The notes under the pieces were generated by a model, which made no database searches, was not told the origin of the DNA, and was given only the letters and a program-made list of their open reading frames with translations. This document shows positions 25,438-34,210 of a stretch of 64,000 nucleotides of DNA, piece after piece. Every line of letters begins with the position of its first letter. Position 1 is the first letter of the stretch. The stretch spans positions 124,001-188,000 of the forward strand of contig NZ_CP066802.1 in the NCBI RefSeq assembly GCF_016598775.1, read 5' to 3'. The stretch is from Actinomyces weissii (GTDB lineage Bacteria; Actinomycetota; Actinomycetes; Actinomycetales; Actinomycetaceae). The position numbers and the translations under genes were made by a program.

Positions 25438-27099
25438 ATGACCCTCTACCACGCACCGAACCGGCGCACCTTCCTGGCAGGCGGCTCCCTGGGCGCGCTG
25501 GCGCTGGGCCTGGCTGCCTGCGGCGCCAACCAGCGCTCCGCCTCCCGGGCGGCCTCCGGCCCCGCCACCGCCGGGGGCACCCTGCGGATCCTGAGCTCCG
25601 CTACGGACATCAACTGGGACCCGGCCAGGAGCCAGTCCATGCCGGTGACCTCCCTGGCCCTGGTGCACCGCCGTCTGACCACCTGGCGGCTCACCCCGGG
25701 GCAGGAGGTGCGGGTGGTGCCGGACCTGGCCACGGACACCGGCACCGTCTCAGCTGACGGCCTGAGCTGGACCTTCACCCTGAAGCCTGGCCTGCTGCTG
25801 GACGACGGCACCCCCATCACCTCCACCCACGTCAGGTACGGGGTGGAGCGCACCTTTGAACCAACCCTCTCCGGGGGCCTCACCTACCACAAGGCCCTGC
25901 TGGCCCGGACCGAGGACTACCAGGGGCCCTACGGCGGCCAGCACCTGGACTCCATCGAGACCCCGGACGAGAGCACCATCGTGTTCCACCTCAACCGGCC
26001 CTTCGGCGACTGGCCCTGGATCGTGGCCACCCCGGCCTTCGCCCCGGTCCCCCCGGGTGAGGACAAGGACGGCTACAAACGTGCCCCCAAGGCCTCCGGC
26101 CCCTACAAGGTGGCTGAGTACCACCAGGGAGCACGCATCACCCTGGCCCGCAACGAGAGGTGGAGCCCCAGCACCGACGACGTGCGCCTGGCCCTGCCCG
26201 ACACGGTGGTCTTTGAGCTGGGGCAGGACGAGTCCACCTCCTTCCAGCGGCTGCTGGCCGACTCCGGGGACGACCGCCGGGCCTTCTCCGCCGAGCTGGT
26301 CTCCGCGGCCCAGCTGGCGCAGGTCTCAGCCAACCCGGCTGCCAAGGACCGCCTGGCCACCTCCGCCGAGGGCGGCCCGCTCACCTACCTGGCCATCAAC
26401 ACGCAGCGCGTGACCGACGTCGAGGCCCGCCGGGCGATCAGCCAGGTGGTGGACAAGGCCGCGGTGGTGGCCGCCCTGGGCGGGGAGCTGGGGGCTATGG
26501 CGGCCAGCACCTACATCACCCCCGGCATCCCTGGCCGGGAGCCCTACGACCTCTACCCGGCGGACCCACAGGCCAGGCAGGTGCTGGCAGGCAAGAACCT
26601 GCCCGCCCTGACGCTGCTGACCGCCAGCTCCAAGGCAAACCTGGCGGTGGCTGAGGCAGTGGCCCAGTCCCTGAAGGAGGCTGGCCTGAGGGTGACCATC
26701 GACCCGGTGGAGCCGGAGGTCTGGACCGAGCGCGCCACCCAGGGCGACGGCTCCACCTACGACCTGGCTATCGGCTCCTGGAACCCGGACTACCCCTCCG
26801 CCAACGCCAACCTGCAGCCCCTGTTCGCCTCCACCGAGATAGGCCAGGGCGGCCACAACGTCTCCCGCTACGCCAACGGGGAGGTGGACGCCGCTATCAG
26901 GGAGGCGGCCGCGAACCTGGATCCGGAGGCGGCTAAGGCCCAGTGGGCGGAGGTGGACAGGCGGATCGCGCAGGACGCCCCGGTGGTGCCCCTGGCCTAC
27001 CGGCGCAACTCCTTCCTGCACGGCTCGGGGGTGCGGGACTTCTTCGTGAACGCCTATCCGTCGTACCCCAACTACCTGGTGGTGGGGGTGGGGGCCTGA
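25438..27099 (+). CDS. Peptide-type ABC transporter substrate-binding lipoprotein
   Basis: 553 residues. ATG 25438 is chosen for AAGGAG eight bases upstream and a clean lipoprotein signal (NRRTFLAGG...LGLAAC); the frame is open further upstream into the permease gene. Family 5 solute-binding protein: GGTLRILSSATDINWDPA at the mature start, VRYGVERTFEPTL, and a C-terminal WAEVDRRIAQDAPVVPLAYRR. Binds a peptide-like ligand. The Cys-rich leader upstream suggests a sulfur-containing ligand such as a Cys peptide or glutathione, but the binding pocket cannot be read by eye. Confidence 0.9.
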   Translation: MTLYHAPNRRTFLAGGSLGALALGLAACGANQRSASRAASGPATAGGTLRILSSATDINWDPARSQSMPVTSLALVHRRLTTWRLTPGQEVRVVPDLATDTGTVSADGLSWTFTLKPGLLLDDGTPITSTHVRYGVERTFEPTLSGGLTYHKALLARTEDYQGPYGGQHLDSIETPDESTIVFHLNRPFGDWPWIVATPAFAPVPPGEDKDGYKRAPKASGPYKVAEYHQGARITLARNERWSPSTDDVRLALPDTVVFELGQDESTSFQRLLADSGDDRRAFSAELVSAAQLAQVSANPAAKDRLATSAEGGPLTYLAINTQRVTDVEARRAISQVVDKAAVVAALGGELGAMAASTYITPGIPGREPYDLYPADPQARQVLAGKNLPALTLLTASSKANLAVAEAVAQSLKEAGLRVTIDPVEPEVWTERATQGDGSTYDLAIGSWNPDYPSANANLQPLFASTEIGQGGHNVSRYANGEVDAAIREAAANLDPEAAKAQWAEVDRRIAQDAPVVPLAYRRNSFLHGSGVRDFFVNAYPSYPNYLVVGVGA

Positions 27100-29081
27100 T
27101 GGGCGGACAGCAGCCCACGGACCGGCTGGAGCCGGGCCCTGGCGGCAGGGAGGCGAGGCCCGCCCAGGACGACGGCCTGACCCAGGTCGGCCCACCTGCG
27201 GCGCTGCGTCTGCGCGGCCTGACCGTCACCTTCGACGGCGCCCCGCGTCCCGCCAGCGCCCAGGTGGACCTGGACCTGCGGCCGGGCCGGGTGCTGGCCC
27301 TGGTCGGTGAGTCAGGTTCCGGCAAGTCCGTCACCGCCTTGGGGGCCTTGGGCCTGCTGCCCGCGGCTGCCACGGTCACCGGCAGCGCCCGGGTGCTGGA
27401 CCCCCGTCAGGCTCCCGGTGCCTCCACCGGTCCGGCGGACCACGGTGCCGGTGCTGCCCGCCGCGCCGCCAGCGCGGAGGCTGCTGGGGCGAGGCAGGGC
27501 GGCACAGTTAGAGACCAGGCCCACCTGGAGCTGGTTGGGGCAGACAGGACGGTGCTGGACCAGGTGCGGGGGCGTCTGGTGGGGACCGTGTTCCAGGAGC
27601 CCACCACCGCGCTGGACCCCTTGGAGACGGTCTCCGCCCAGGTGGTGGAGGCGGTGCGCGCCCACCGGGGGCCGGACGGAAGCAGGCCTGGTCGCCGGCA
27701 GGCCCGGAAACGGGTGCGCGAGCTGTTGCAGCGGGTGGGTCTGGGCGACGGGGAGGTCGTGGAGCGGATAGCCCGCTCCTACCCGCACCAGCTCTCCGGG
27801 GGGCAGCTGCAGCGGGTGTGCATCGCCTTGGCGCTGGCCGCAGACCCGCCGGTGCTGATCGCCGACGAGCCCACCACCGCCCTGGACGTGACCGTGCAGG
27901 CCGGGATCCTGGACCTGCTGCGCTCCTTGACGCAGGACGGCGTGGCGGTGCTGCTTATCACCCACGACATGGGCGTGGTGGCGGACGTGGCTGACGAGGT
28001 GGCGGTCATGCGGCACGGCCAGGTCGTGGAGCGGGGGCCGGTGCGCCACCTGTTCGCCAGCCCCAGCCACCCCTACACCCGGGCGCTGCTGGAGGCGGTG
28101 CCACGCCTGGACGCCGTGCGTGAGAGCGTTTCCCTGGGGAGGGTGGCCCGGATTGTGGCCAGTGGGCCGGAGACGGCGGCAGCCGAGGAGTCCCGACAGC
28201 ACGTTACCGGGGGCCTGGCTGGGAGGCTGTCCGGTGCCAGCCCCGCTCCTGGCCGGGAGGGGGTAGGTGCTGGCCTGGAGCCGGTGGTGGAGGTCCACGG
28301 CCTCAACGTCGTCTACCGCAGCCGACGACGTCAGGTGCATGCGGTCCAGGACGTCTCCTTGCACATCGACCCTGGTGAGGTGCTGGGGCTGGTAGGGGAG
28401 TCCGGCTCTGGCAAGTCCACCATCGCGGGGACCCTCATGGGCCTGGTGCCCGTGGCCTCCGGCTCGGTGCGGGTCTGCGGGGTGGAGGTGGCCGGTGCCC
28501 GCTCCCGGCACCTGCTGCCGGCCCGGCGGGCCACCGGCGTGGTCTACCAGAACCCGGCCTCCGCCCTGAACCCGCGCCGTACCGTGGGAGCCTCCATTGC
28601 TGAGCCGCTGGTTCTGCACGCCGGGATGGAGCCGCAGCAGCGGCGTGCACGGGTCCGGGAGCTGTTGGAGGCGGTGCGGCTGCCCGCCCGGATGGCGGAC
28701 CGCTACCCCCATGAGATGAGTGGCGGGCAGCGTCAGCGGGTGGCTCTGGCCCGGGCCCTGGCGCTGGGGCCGCGCCTGGTGGTGGCGGACGAGCCCACCA
28801 GCGCCCTGGACGTCTCCGTGCAGGCGGTGGTGCTTGAGCTGCTGAGCCAGCTGCAGCAGGACCTGGGCTTCGCCTGCCTGTTCGTGTCCCACGACCTGGC
28901 CGTGGTGGAGTCGGTAGCCGCACGCACCGTGGTGCTCTCGGCGGGGCGGGTGGTGGAGCAGGGCCCCACCCGGCAGGTGCTGTCCGCGCCGCAGGAGGAC
29001 TACACGCGCCGCCTGGTGGCGGCGGTGCCGGTCCCGGACCCGGTGCTACAGGCGCAGCGGTGTCGTCTCCGGGGCGGCTGA
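27099..29081 (+). CDS. Fused dipeptide ABC transporter ATPase (DppD-DppF type)
   Basis: 660 residues from ATG 27099, overlapping the previous stop (TGATG). Two complete ATPase domains in tandem. First: Walker [10 protein letters not shown], signature LSGGQLQRV, Walker [13 protein letters not shown]-loop ITHDMG. Second: [35 protein letters not shown]. Each ends in the oligopeptide-type C-terminal region ([23 protein letters not shown]). An Ala/Arg-rich insertion lies after the first Walker A. Such fused DppDF ATPases are common in Actinobacteria. Last gene of the operon. Confidence 0.93.
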   Translation: MGGQQPTDRLEPGPGGREARPAQDDGLTQVGPPAALRLRGLTVTFDGAPRPASAQVDLDLRPGRVLALVGESGSGKSVTALGALGLLPAAATVTGSARVLDPRQAPGASTGPADHGAGAARRAASAEAAGARQGGTVRDQAHLELVGADRTVLDQVRGRLVGTVFQEPTTALDPLETVSAQVVEAVRAHRGPDGSRPGRRQARKRVRELLQRVGLGDGEVVERIARSYPHQLSGGQLQRVCIALALAADPPVLIADEPTTALDVTVQAGILDLLRSLTQDGVAVLLITHDMGVVADVADEVAVMRHGQVVERGPVRHLFASPSHPYTRALLEAVPRLDAVRESVSLGRVARIVASGPETAAAEESRQHVTGGLAGRLSGASPAPGREGVGAGLEPVVEVHGLNVVYRSRRRQVHAVQDVSLHIDPGEVLGLVGESGSGKSTIAGTLMGLVPVASGSVRVCGVEVAGARSRHLLPARRATGVVYQNPASALNPRRTVGASIAEPLVLHAGMEPQQRRARVRELLEAVRLPARMADRYPHEMSGGQRQRVALARALALGPRLVVADEPTSALDVSVQAVVLELLSQLQQDLGFACLFVSHDLAVVESVAARTVVLSAGRVVEQGPTRQVLSAPQEDYTRRLVAAVPVPDPVLQAQRCRLRGG

Positions 29082-29202
29082 GAGTCGCGGCTGCCGGGCT
29101 GCCGCAGGACGCTGCTTTCGCCGGGGGTGATAGGGCTGCTGTAAGGGACCACTTGGGGGGACTATTGCCTTGACCCATGAGCAGCCACCCCGGGAGGTAC
29201 CG

Positions 29203-30066
29203 ATGCCACTGGCCACCAACCACCGTTTTGCCCCTGGAGACCTGCCGGTGGAGGGCGGACGCTACCGGCTGCTGGCCAGTGCCGCCTGCCCGTACTGCCG
29301 TCGTCTGCTGATAGCGCGCCGCCTGCTGGGCCTCGTGGAGGAGCTGCCGGTGGCCTGGTCCTACGGGCGTGGGGAGGACGGCCACTGGGAGCTCACCGGC
29401 CCCGACGGCGAGCCCGGCCTGGACCCGGTCCTGGGAGTGCGCTCCGTGGCGGAGGTGTATGAGCGCACGCCGGGGTACACCCCACCACCAACCGTTCCGG
29501 CCCTGGTGGACACCAGCACCGGCCAGGTGGTGTCGGACAGCTCCGGGGACCTGCTCTTCGACCTGGCTACCGCCTGGTGGGACCTGCACACGCCTGGAGC
29601 CGCGGACCTGTACCCCATGAACCGGCGCAACTCCACGGACGCCTGGGACGCCTGGACCGAGGAGCACGTGGTCCGGCCCTTCCACCAGGCCACCCACGGT
29701 GAGGGCGGCTCAGAGTCGGAGGCTGCTGCCGACGCCCTGCTGCTCGCCTTCGACGTGGTGGACACGGTGCTGGCCCGGGCGACCCACATGGTGGCCAGCC
29801 GTGAGGCGGCCCTGACCGTGCGGGACGTGCCCCCCTTGTCCGCGGTGGTCTCCGTGGAGCAGTACCTGTGCGGCTCTGAGCCCTGTGGATCTGACATCCG
29901 GCTGTTTACCTTCGTACAGGCCTACGAGTACGGCGGGCGGCAGCGCATCGGCGACGGCGACGCCCCCTCTGTCTCGTTCTGGCCTGCCTTGGCCCGCTGG
30001 TTCCGGGCCCTGGAGTCTCGTCCGGGCTGGGTGGGGCCTGAGGAGCGCAGCGCCCTTGGTCTGTGA
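29203..30066 (+). CDS. Glutathione S-transferase/thioredoxin-fold protein with CPYC motif
   Basis: 287 residues; ATG 29203 has GGAGG five bases upstream (an in-frame TTG at 29170 lacks one). The N-terminal thioredoxin fold carries CPYC at 29-32 (SAACPYCRRLLIARR), a glutaredoxin-like active site. Then comes a region like glutathionyl-hydroquinone reductases (PTVPALVDTSTGQVVSDSS) and an all-helical GST C-terminal domain (DLYPMN ... FVQAYEYG). It probably uses a low-molecular-weight thiol to reduce or conjugate substrates. It sits 120 bp after the leader-controlled transporter operon, consistent with a thiol theme. The exact substrate is unknown. Confidence 0.75.
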   Translation: MPLATNHRFAPGDLPVEGGRYRLLASAACPYCRRLLIARRLLGLVEELPVAWSYGRGEDGHWELTGPDGEPGLDPVLGVRSVAEVYERTPGYTPPPTVPALVDTSTGQVVSDSSGDLLFDLATAWWDLHTPGAADLYPMNRRNSTDAWDAWTEEHVVRPFHQATHGEGGSESEAAADALLLAFDVVDTVLARATHMVASREAALTVRDVPPLSAVVSVEQYLCGSEPCGSDIRLFTFVQAYEYGGRQRIGDGDAPSVSFWPALARWFRALESRPGWVGPEERSALGL

Positions 30067-30146
30067 GTCCTGGTAGCGCTGGCCGGAGCCGCGCGGGGCA
30101 GGCAGATGGGTAGCGCTTACCAGGGCCTTTCACCGGTTCCTTGGTG

Positions 30147-30162
30147 AAAACGATACCGTTTT
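30147..30162. promoter_or_regulatory. Palindromic operator-like site upstream of the LAQTG gene
   Basis: AAAACG-ATAC-CGTTTT, a perfect 6-4-6 palindrome preceded by TG (30145), stands out as AT-rich in this region, about 95 bp before the gene. It resembles the TGAAAAnGAT-type boxes of Zur/Fur regulators in Actinobacteria, but that match is only by eye. Confidence 0.35.
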
Positions 30163-30254
30163 GCGGGTATTGTGTTACCGCAGGTGTTCCCTGACGCCTG
30201 TGGTCGGTCGCCGGATCGGGCGGGCGTCCCTGAGTCTGTCCCGAAAGTGCTGCG

Positions 30255-30935
30255 ATGAAAACGTTGCGTCTTGCGTCCCTGGTTTCACTCTCCGCGATGG
30301 TGCTCCTGCCGGTTGGGCTGAGCTCCACCGCGGTTGCCGATGACGCCCCCGCCCCGGCCGCGGTGGAGCCCGCTGCTGATGCGGCTGACCTGCCTCTGCC
30401 CGTTACCTCGACGCCGGATGAGCCTGCGCAGGAGGACCCCGCCGTTCCGGAGCCCGACCCGGAGACCCCGGCACCGGCGCCTACAGCGGAACCCGCTCCG
30501 GTTCCCGTGCCGGACCCTGCGCCTGTGCCGGACCCGGAGACCCCGGCACCGGCGCCGGACCCGGAGACGCCTGCGCCGGAGCCCGCTCCGGTTCCCGACC
30601 CTGCGCCTGCGCCGGAGCCCGCTCCGGTTCCCGACCCGGCACCTGCGCCGGAGCCCGCTCCGGTTCCCGACCCCGTACCGGACCCCGATGTCCAGGTGGT
30701 TCCTGCTGACGTCAGTGACAGCAACCGTGGCTCCGCGCCAGAGGGGGCAGGTCGGCCTCAGGAGCAGGGCGCACCTGCTCCTGGCCTGCAGCCCGCCGCT
30801 GGCCAGCCAGCGCCGGCTGCTCCCAAGCACAACCTGGCCCAGACCGGCGTGTCAGGGGCTACCGGGCTGATGGCCGCTGCTGTGGCGGCGCTAGGTGGCG
30901 TGGTGCTGCACGCCCGTCGTCGAGTCAACGGCTGA
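30255..30935 (+). CDS. Sortase-anchored Pro-rich surface protein (LAQTG)
   Basis: 226 residues. Signal peptide (MKTLRLASLVSLSAMVLLPVGLSSTAVA), then a Pro/Ala/Asp/Glu-rich stalk (~35-150) with repeated PAPEPAPVPDPA blocks. The C-terminal sorting signal is LAQTG at 194-198, then a hydrophobic segment and RRRVNG. LAxTG motifs are used by class E-type sortases in high-GC Gram-positives. There is no folded domain, so it may be a short wall-spanning stalk or adaptor. Followed 15 bp later by the RCC1-repeat gene. Confidence 0.85.
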   Translation: MKTLRLASLVSLSAMVLLPVGLSSTAVADDAPAPAAVEPAADAADLPLPVTSTPDEPAQEDPAVPEPDPETPAPAPTAEPAPVPVPDPAPVPDPETPAPAPDPETPAPEPAPVPDPAPAPEPAPVPDPAPAPEPAPVPDPVPDPDVQVVPADVSDSNRGSAPEGAGRPQEQGAPAPGLQPAAGQPAPAAPKHNLAQTGVSGATGLMAAAVAALGGVVLHARRRVNG

Positions 30936-30950
30936 TTCTGGGGGCATCCG

Positions 30951-32267
30951 GTGGCTGATCGGATGATGAGTCCCGAGGAGGTCCTGTACCAGGTCGGAAA
31001 CAACGCTGCCAAGGCCTGGGAGGCCCTGCATTCCGGGCACCGGTGGACCCCTGAGCAGGCCGAGTGGCTGCGCTCGGTGGCAGGAGCCGGGACGGCTGTG
31101 GCTGCCCAGGGGGCGACAGCGGCCCCGCGGCCGGTTCCAGCGGCTGCCTCGGCCAATGCCCCCGCTGACGACGCCGCCCCAGCCAGGCCGGTGGAGACCT
31201 CCACCGGCTTCGTCGACAACGAGGACACGCGGGTGGTGCCTCATTTCCCGAGGCCGGTTGCCGGTGCCGTCCAGCCAGCGCCGGTGACTGCCTCGGTCAA
31301 CGCCCCCGTGGGCGGGACCGCCCCTGACAGGATGCGGCCGCAGGCGGCTTCCCCGGCTACGCCCGCACCCCTCTCCTCTCCTGAAGGCTATAAGGAGGCT
31401 CCTGCCTGGCCTGTGGGAGGGGCGACGGCGGGCTCCGGGGCCCGGTCTGCACCAAGTGTGGCCGCAGGCAGTGCCGGTGCGTGGAAGCAGCAGCCGCCTA
31501 GACGCCGTCCGCTCCTGCGCTGGGTGCTGATCGTCTTGGGGCTGCTGGCTGTGGTGGCCGTAGCCCTGGCATGCGGGTTCTGGCTGTTCGCTGGCGGATC
31601 CCAGCCTCAGGACACCCCTAAGGATGCGGGGGCGCAGACGGCGCCCGAAGCCACCAGCGGGGCCACGGCCCCAGCGGTGCAGGCCCCGGCACCACCGGCG
31701 GTCCTGCGCGCAGGCTTTGGTTCGTACATCTGCTCGTCCAAGGGGCAGGGGGTGCAGTGCTGGGGTGCGCGCAAGACCGGCGAGAAGGTCCCGCTCGCGC
31801 CTGTGGCTGGCCTGGAGGACGTCAAGGTTGTGGCCCTCAGCGTGGGGCGCGGCTTCGCGACCGCCGTGGCTGAGGACGGCACCGTCTACGCCTGGGGTGC
31901 CAACGACGTCGGACAGCTTGGGGCCGGAGAGGCCGCCGGCAGCGAGTCGGCGCTGACTGTAGGCACCCTTCCGGGCACGCCCAAGCAGCTGGTCTCCGGC
32001 ACCGAGCACACCTGTGCCCTGGTGGCGGACGAGGTCTACTGCTTCGGCTCAAACCGCTACGGGCAGGTAGACGGCACCACCTCTAACGGCCCCACGGGAG
32101 TCACCCAGGTGCCCGGGGTCTCCGGAGTGGTGCAGATCGGAACCTCCGGCTACGACAGCTGGGCAGCCACCGCTGACGGCATCTGGTCCTGGGGCAACAA
32201 CAACTGGGGCCAGGTCACTGACGGGGCGGAGAAGGTGGTCCCACCAACCTTCACCGCAGACAGATGA
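30951..32267 (+). CDS. RCC1-repeat membrane protein
   Basis: 438 residues from GTG 30951 (ATG 30963/30966 are alternatives). N-terminal ~45 residues are helical (MSPEEVLYQVGNNAAKAWEAL), reminiscent of the short LRV-like leader also seen at the start of the protein at 57507. An Ala/Pro linker and one membrane segment (LLRWVLIVLGLLAVVAVALA, residues ~187-210) follow. The outside part holds RCC1/BNR-type repeats (GRGFATAVAEDGTVYAWGANDVGQLG, HTCALVADEVYCFGSNRYGQV, WAATADGIWSWGNNNWGQV), probably part of a beta-propeller. Ligand unknown. Confidence 0.8.
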   Translation: MADRMMSPEEVLYQVGNNAAKAWEALHSGHRWTPEQAEWLRSVAGAGTAVAAQGATAAPRPVPAAASANAPADDAAPARPVETSTGFVDNEDTRVVPHFPRPVAGAVQPAPVTASVNAPVGGTAPDRMRPQAASPATPAPLSSPEGYKEAPAWPVGGATAGSGARSAPSVAAGSAGAWKQQPPRRRPLLRWVLIVLGLLAVVAVALACGFWLFAGGSQPQDTPKDAGAQTAPEATSGATAPAVQAPAPPAVLRAGFGSYICSSKGQGVQCWGARKTGEKVPLAPVAGLEDVKVVALSVGRGFATAVAEDGTVYAWGANDVGQLGAGEAAGSESALTVGTLPGTPKQLVSGTEHTCALVADEVYCFGSNRYGQVDGTTSNGPTGVTQVPGVSGVVQIGTSGYDSWAATADGIWSWGNNNWGQVTDGAEKVVPPTFTADR

Positions 32268-32330
32268 GTACCGTCTAGAGCCAGCTGTCCACACCGTGCC
32301 CCTGGCTGCAGGCGGCTCCAGGGGACCTAC

Positions 32331-32362
32331 GCTGCACCCCGGCAACCGAGCCGGGGTGCAGC
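32331..32362 (+). terminator. Strong hairpin terminator after the RCC1-repeat gene
   Basis: Perfect 13-bp stem GCTGCACCCCGGC / GCCGGGGTGCAGC around a 6-base loop, 64 bp after the stop. It is also positioned to stop transcripts from the convergent DUF4921 gene. Confidence 0.7.
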
Positions 32363-32410
32363 GCCGTCTGCGCCAGGTGGCTACGCCGTCCTTGTCAGGC
32401 AGCGACGCCT

Positions 32411-32444
32411 CAGCCAGATATCTCAGCCAGATATCTCAGCCAGA
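32411..32444. repeat. 13-bp tandem repeat
   Basis: CAGCCAGATATCT is repeated twice plus a partial third copy, then decays. Non-coding, between convergent genes. Confidence 0.7.
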
Positions 32445-32514
32445 CAGCTAAGCCAGACGCCGCGCCGGAAACTGAACCTCCACGGGCGCCCGCGGGCCAA
32501 CGCCGTCTGCGCCC

Positions 32515-33885
32515 TCAGCGCCCCAGCACCGGGTTGTACAGGAGCCGGTTAGGGGCGGTGGGGCACTCCTCGCCGATCATCATCGGGGCGATCAGCTGGT
32601 CCGCCCGCAGGTCCTCCAGGCGGGACACCACCCGCTCCCGCAGGCTCCACGGGTCGATCGTGTTCAGGTAGATCTTGGTGCCGCCCTCAAAGCCGGCCAG
32701 GGTGGACACCCGCCACTTCAGGGTCACGCGCCAGGGCATGGGCTGGTCCACGCCCGGGGGCCGGTGGTGCCACTCCTCGTTGCAGGGCACCTGCGCACCG
32801 GTGGCCGCGTGCAGCGCGTGCAGCAGGTCAGCGACGGCGTCCACCTCCTCCCGAGCCATCCGCCACGGCTCACAGGTGGCGGAGGCGGAGTACACCTCCA
32901 GCGTGGGGTAGCGGTGCCCGAAGCCCGCGAAGGCCACCGCGTGCTCGTTGGCCGCCACCAGCAGGTTGTTGTAGGCGGCGTAGTCCACCCCCATCTCGTT
33001 GTACAGGTTCGGGTTGGCCCGCACCCGCGCCAGCTCCAGCTCGCTGGTCACCCCCCGCTCGTCAATACCCACCAGCTGCTTGTGCAGGTGGTCGAAGGAC
33101 GCCCCCGCCGGGCGCAGCCAGTTCTGGAACACCGCCACGTAGCGCACCCAGCGGTTCGCCGCGTACAGGTCCACCATCGACTCCACCGCCAGGCGCGTGT
33201 ACGCCCGGTGCTCCGCCACCGTGAGCGTGCCCGAGGAGGCCAGGCAGGAGGTGTCGACGGCGTCGTCAGTCACGTGGCGGCGGCTGATGATCACGTCATG
33301 GCCGCCCGCGAAGAAGCCCGCCAGGTACGCGCGCCGTGCCGCCTCCCCCATGGTGTCCCAGCTGTCCGGGTCCGCCCCGGCGGCCCGCAGCTTGGCGCGG
33401 GCGACCTGGGCAACGTGCGCCGCCCCGGCCGGGTCCGCCAGGTAGGCCTCCAGGCGCTCCCGGGCGGCGTCGGGCACCTCATAGCCGTGGTTGGCGTGCC
33501 AGTAGGTGAAGGGCAGGATCTCAAAGAGGTTCGGCACCCGCCTGAACTCCGCCACCCGGTCGAACAGCGCGGAGGCGGGCACGGCATCCAGCCGCTCGAA
33601 GCCTGCCGCCGGGTTGCCCGGCTCCCGCAGCACCAGGCGGGACTTCTCCGGCGGGGTCTCCAGGTAGCGCTCCGCGCAGAAGGCGCACAGCCGGGTGCGG
33701 TCGGCGCCGGTCAGGGGGCGCACGTCCGTGGGCGGCTGGGACACGGGGCGGTGGCCGCGGCCGGGCACGGTCCACACCTCGGTGCCGGTCATCGGGTTGA
33801 CCTGCTTGACGGTCCCGTCCGCCATACGGGTCAGGGGCGCAGGACCAGGAGCGTAGGGCATCAGCGGCAAGGACGGCATAGCCAC
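32515..33885 (-). CDS. DUF4921 family protein, GalT/HIT-like
   Basis: 456 residues; GTG 33885 has GGGAG seven bases upstream (ATG 33879 is an alternative). It carries a zinc-type CAFC at 67-70 and HLHKQ near 263-267, matching the HxHxQ active-site pattern of galactose-1-phosphate uridylyltransferases. A late EEWHHRPPG segment is also His-rich. Overall sequence fits the actinobacterial DUF4921 family. Likely a nucleotidyl or phosphoryl transferase on a sugar-phosphate; substrate unproven and the gene is not in a galactose operon. Confidence 0.8.
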   Translation of the reverse strand: MAMPSLPLMPYAPGPAPLTRMADGTVKQVNPMTGTEVWTVPGRGHRPVSQPPTDVRPLTGADRTRLCAFCAERYLETPPEKSRLVLREPGNPAAGFERLDAVPASALFDRVAEFRRVPNLFEILPFTYWHANHGYEVPDAARERLEAYLADPAGAAHVAQVARAKLRAAGADPDSWDTMGEAARRAYLAGFFAGGHDVIISRRHVTDDAVDTSCLASSGTLTVAEHRAYTRLAVESMVDLYAANRWVRYVAVFQNWLRPAGASFDHLHKQLVGIDERGVTSELELARVRANPNLYNEMGVDYAAYNNLLVAANEHAVAFAGFGHRYPTLEVYSASATCEPWRMAREEVDAVADLLHALHAATGAQVPCNEEWHHRPPGVDQPMPWRVTLKWRVSTLAGFEGGTKIYLNTIDPWSLRERVVSRLEDLRADQLIAPMMIGEECPTAPNRLLYNPVLGR

Positions 33886-33971
33886 ATTGTGGCTCCCTGC
33901 CCCCGCCCTTGCCCGGCATACCGTCCTGGGCGTGTGGCCGGGTCCGTGCGCCAGAGGTGGCAGGCTGCCGC

Positions 33972-34115
33972 TCAGTGCACGGCGCTGGCGGTAACCGCGC
34001 TGACCACCGCGGTGTAGACGGCGTCGATCACCTTCTTGACCGCCCGGGCCACGACGTCGTCCAGCGTGCCAGGCTGCGGGCCGCCGGGGCGGACCCGCTC
34101 CGGCTCAGGCAGCAT
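33972..34115 (-). CDS. Small hypothetical protein (47 aa)
   Basis: ATG 34115 with AGGAG ten bases upstream and a stop at 33972-33974. The product starts Pro/Arg-rich and ends in an amphipathic helix (DDVVARAVKKVIDAVYTAVV). Third-position G/C is high, as in real genes here. It is divergent from the antiporter gene. No family recognised. Confidence 0.4.
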   Translation of the reverse strand: MLPEPERVRPGGPQPGTLDDVVARAVKKVIDAVYTAVVSAVTASAVH

Positions 34116-34210
34116 CGGTGCTGGTCTCCTGGTGCCGCAGGGGAGTACGTGCGGCGTCGTCAGCCCCCGCAGGTAGGCTGCGGTACCGGATCCCTGCAGA
34201 AGGAGCGTTG

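Noticed and set aside
30579..30690. CRISPR or non-coding repeat in the 30.6 kb region
   Set aside because: The repeated GAGCCCGCTCCGGTTCCC-type units encode the Pro-rich stalk in frame.
32411..32444. Operator or iteron function for the 13-bp tandem repeat
   Set aside because: It lies between convergent genes, with fewer than three copies and no replication gene near.
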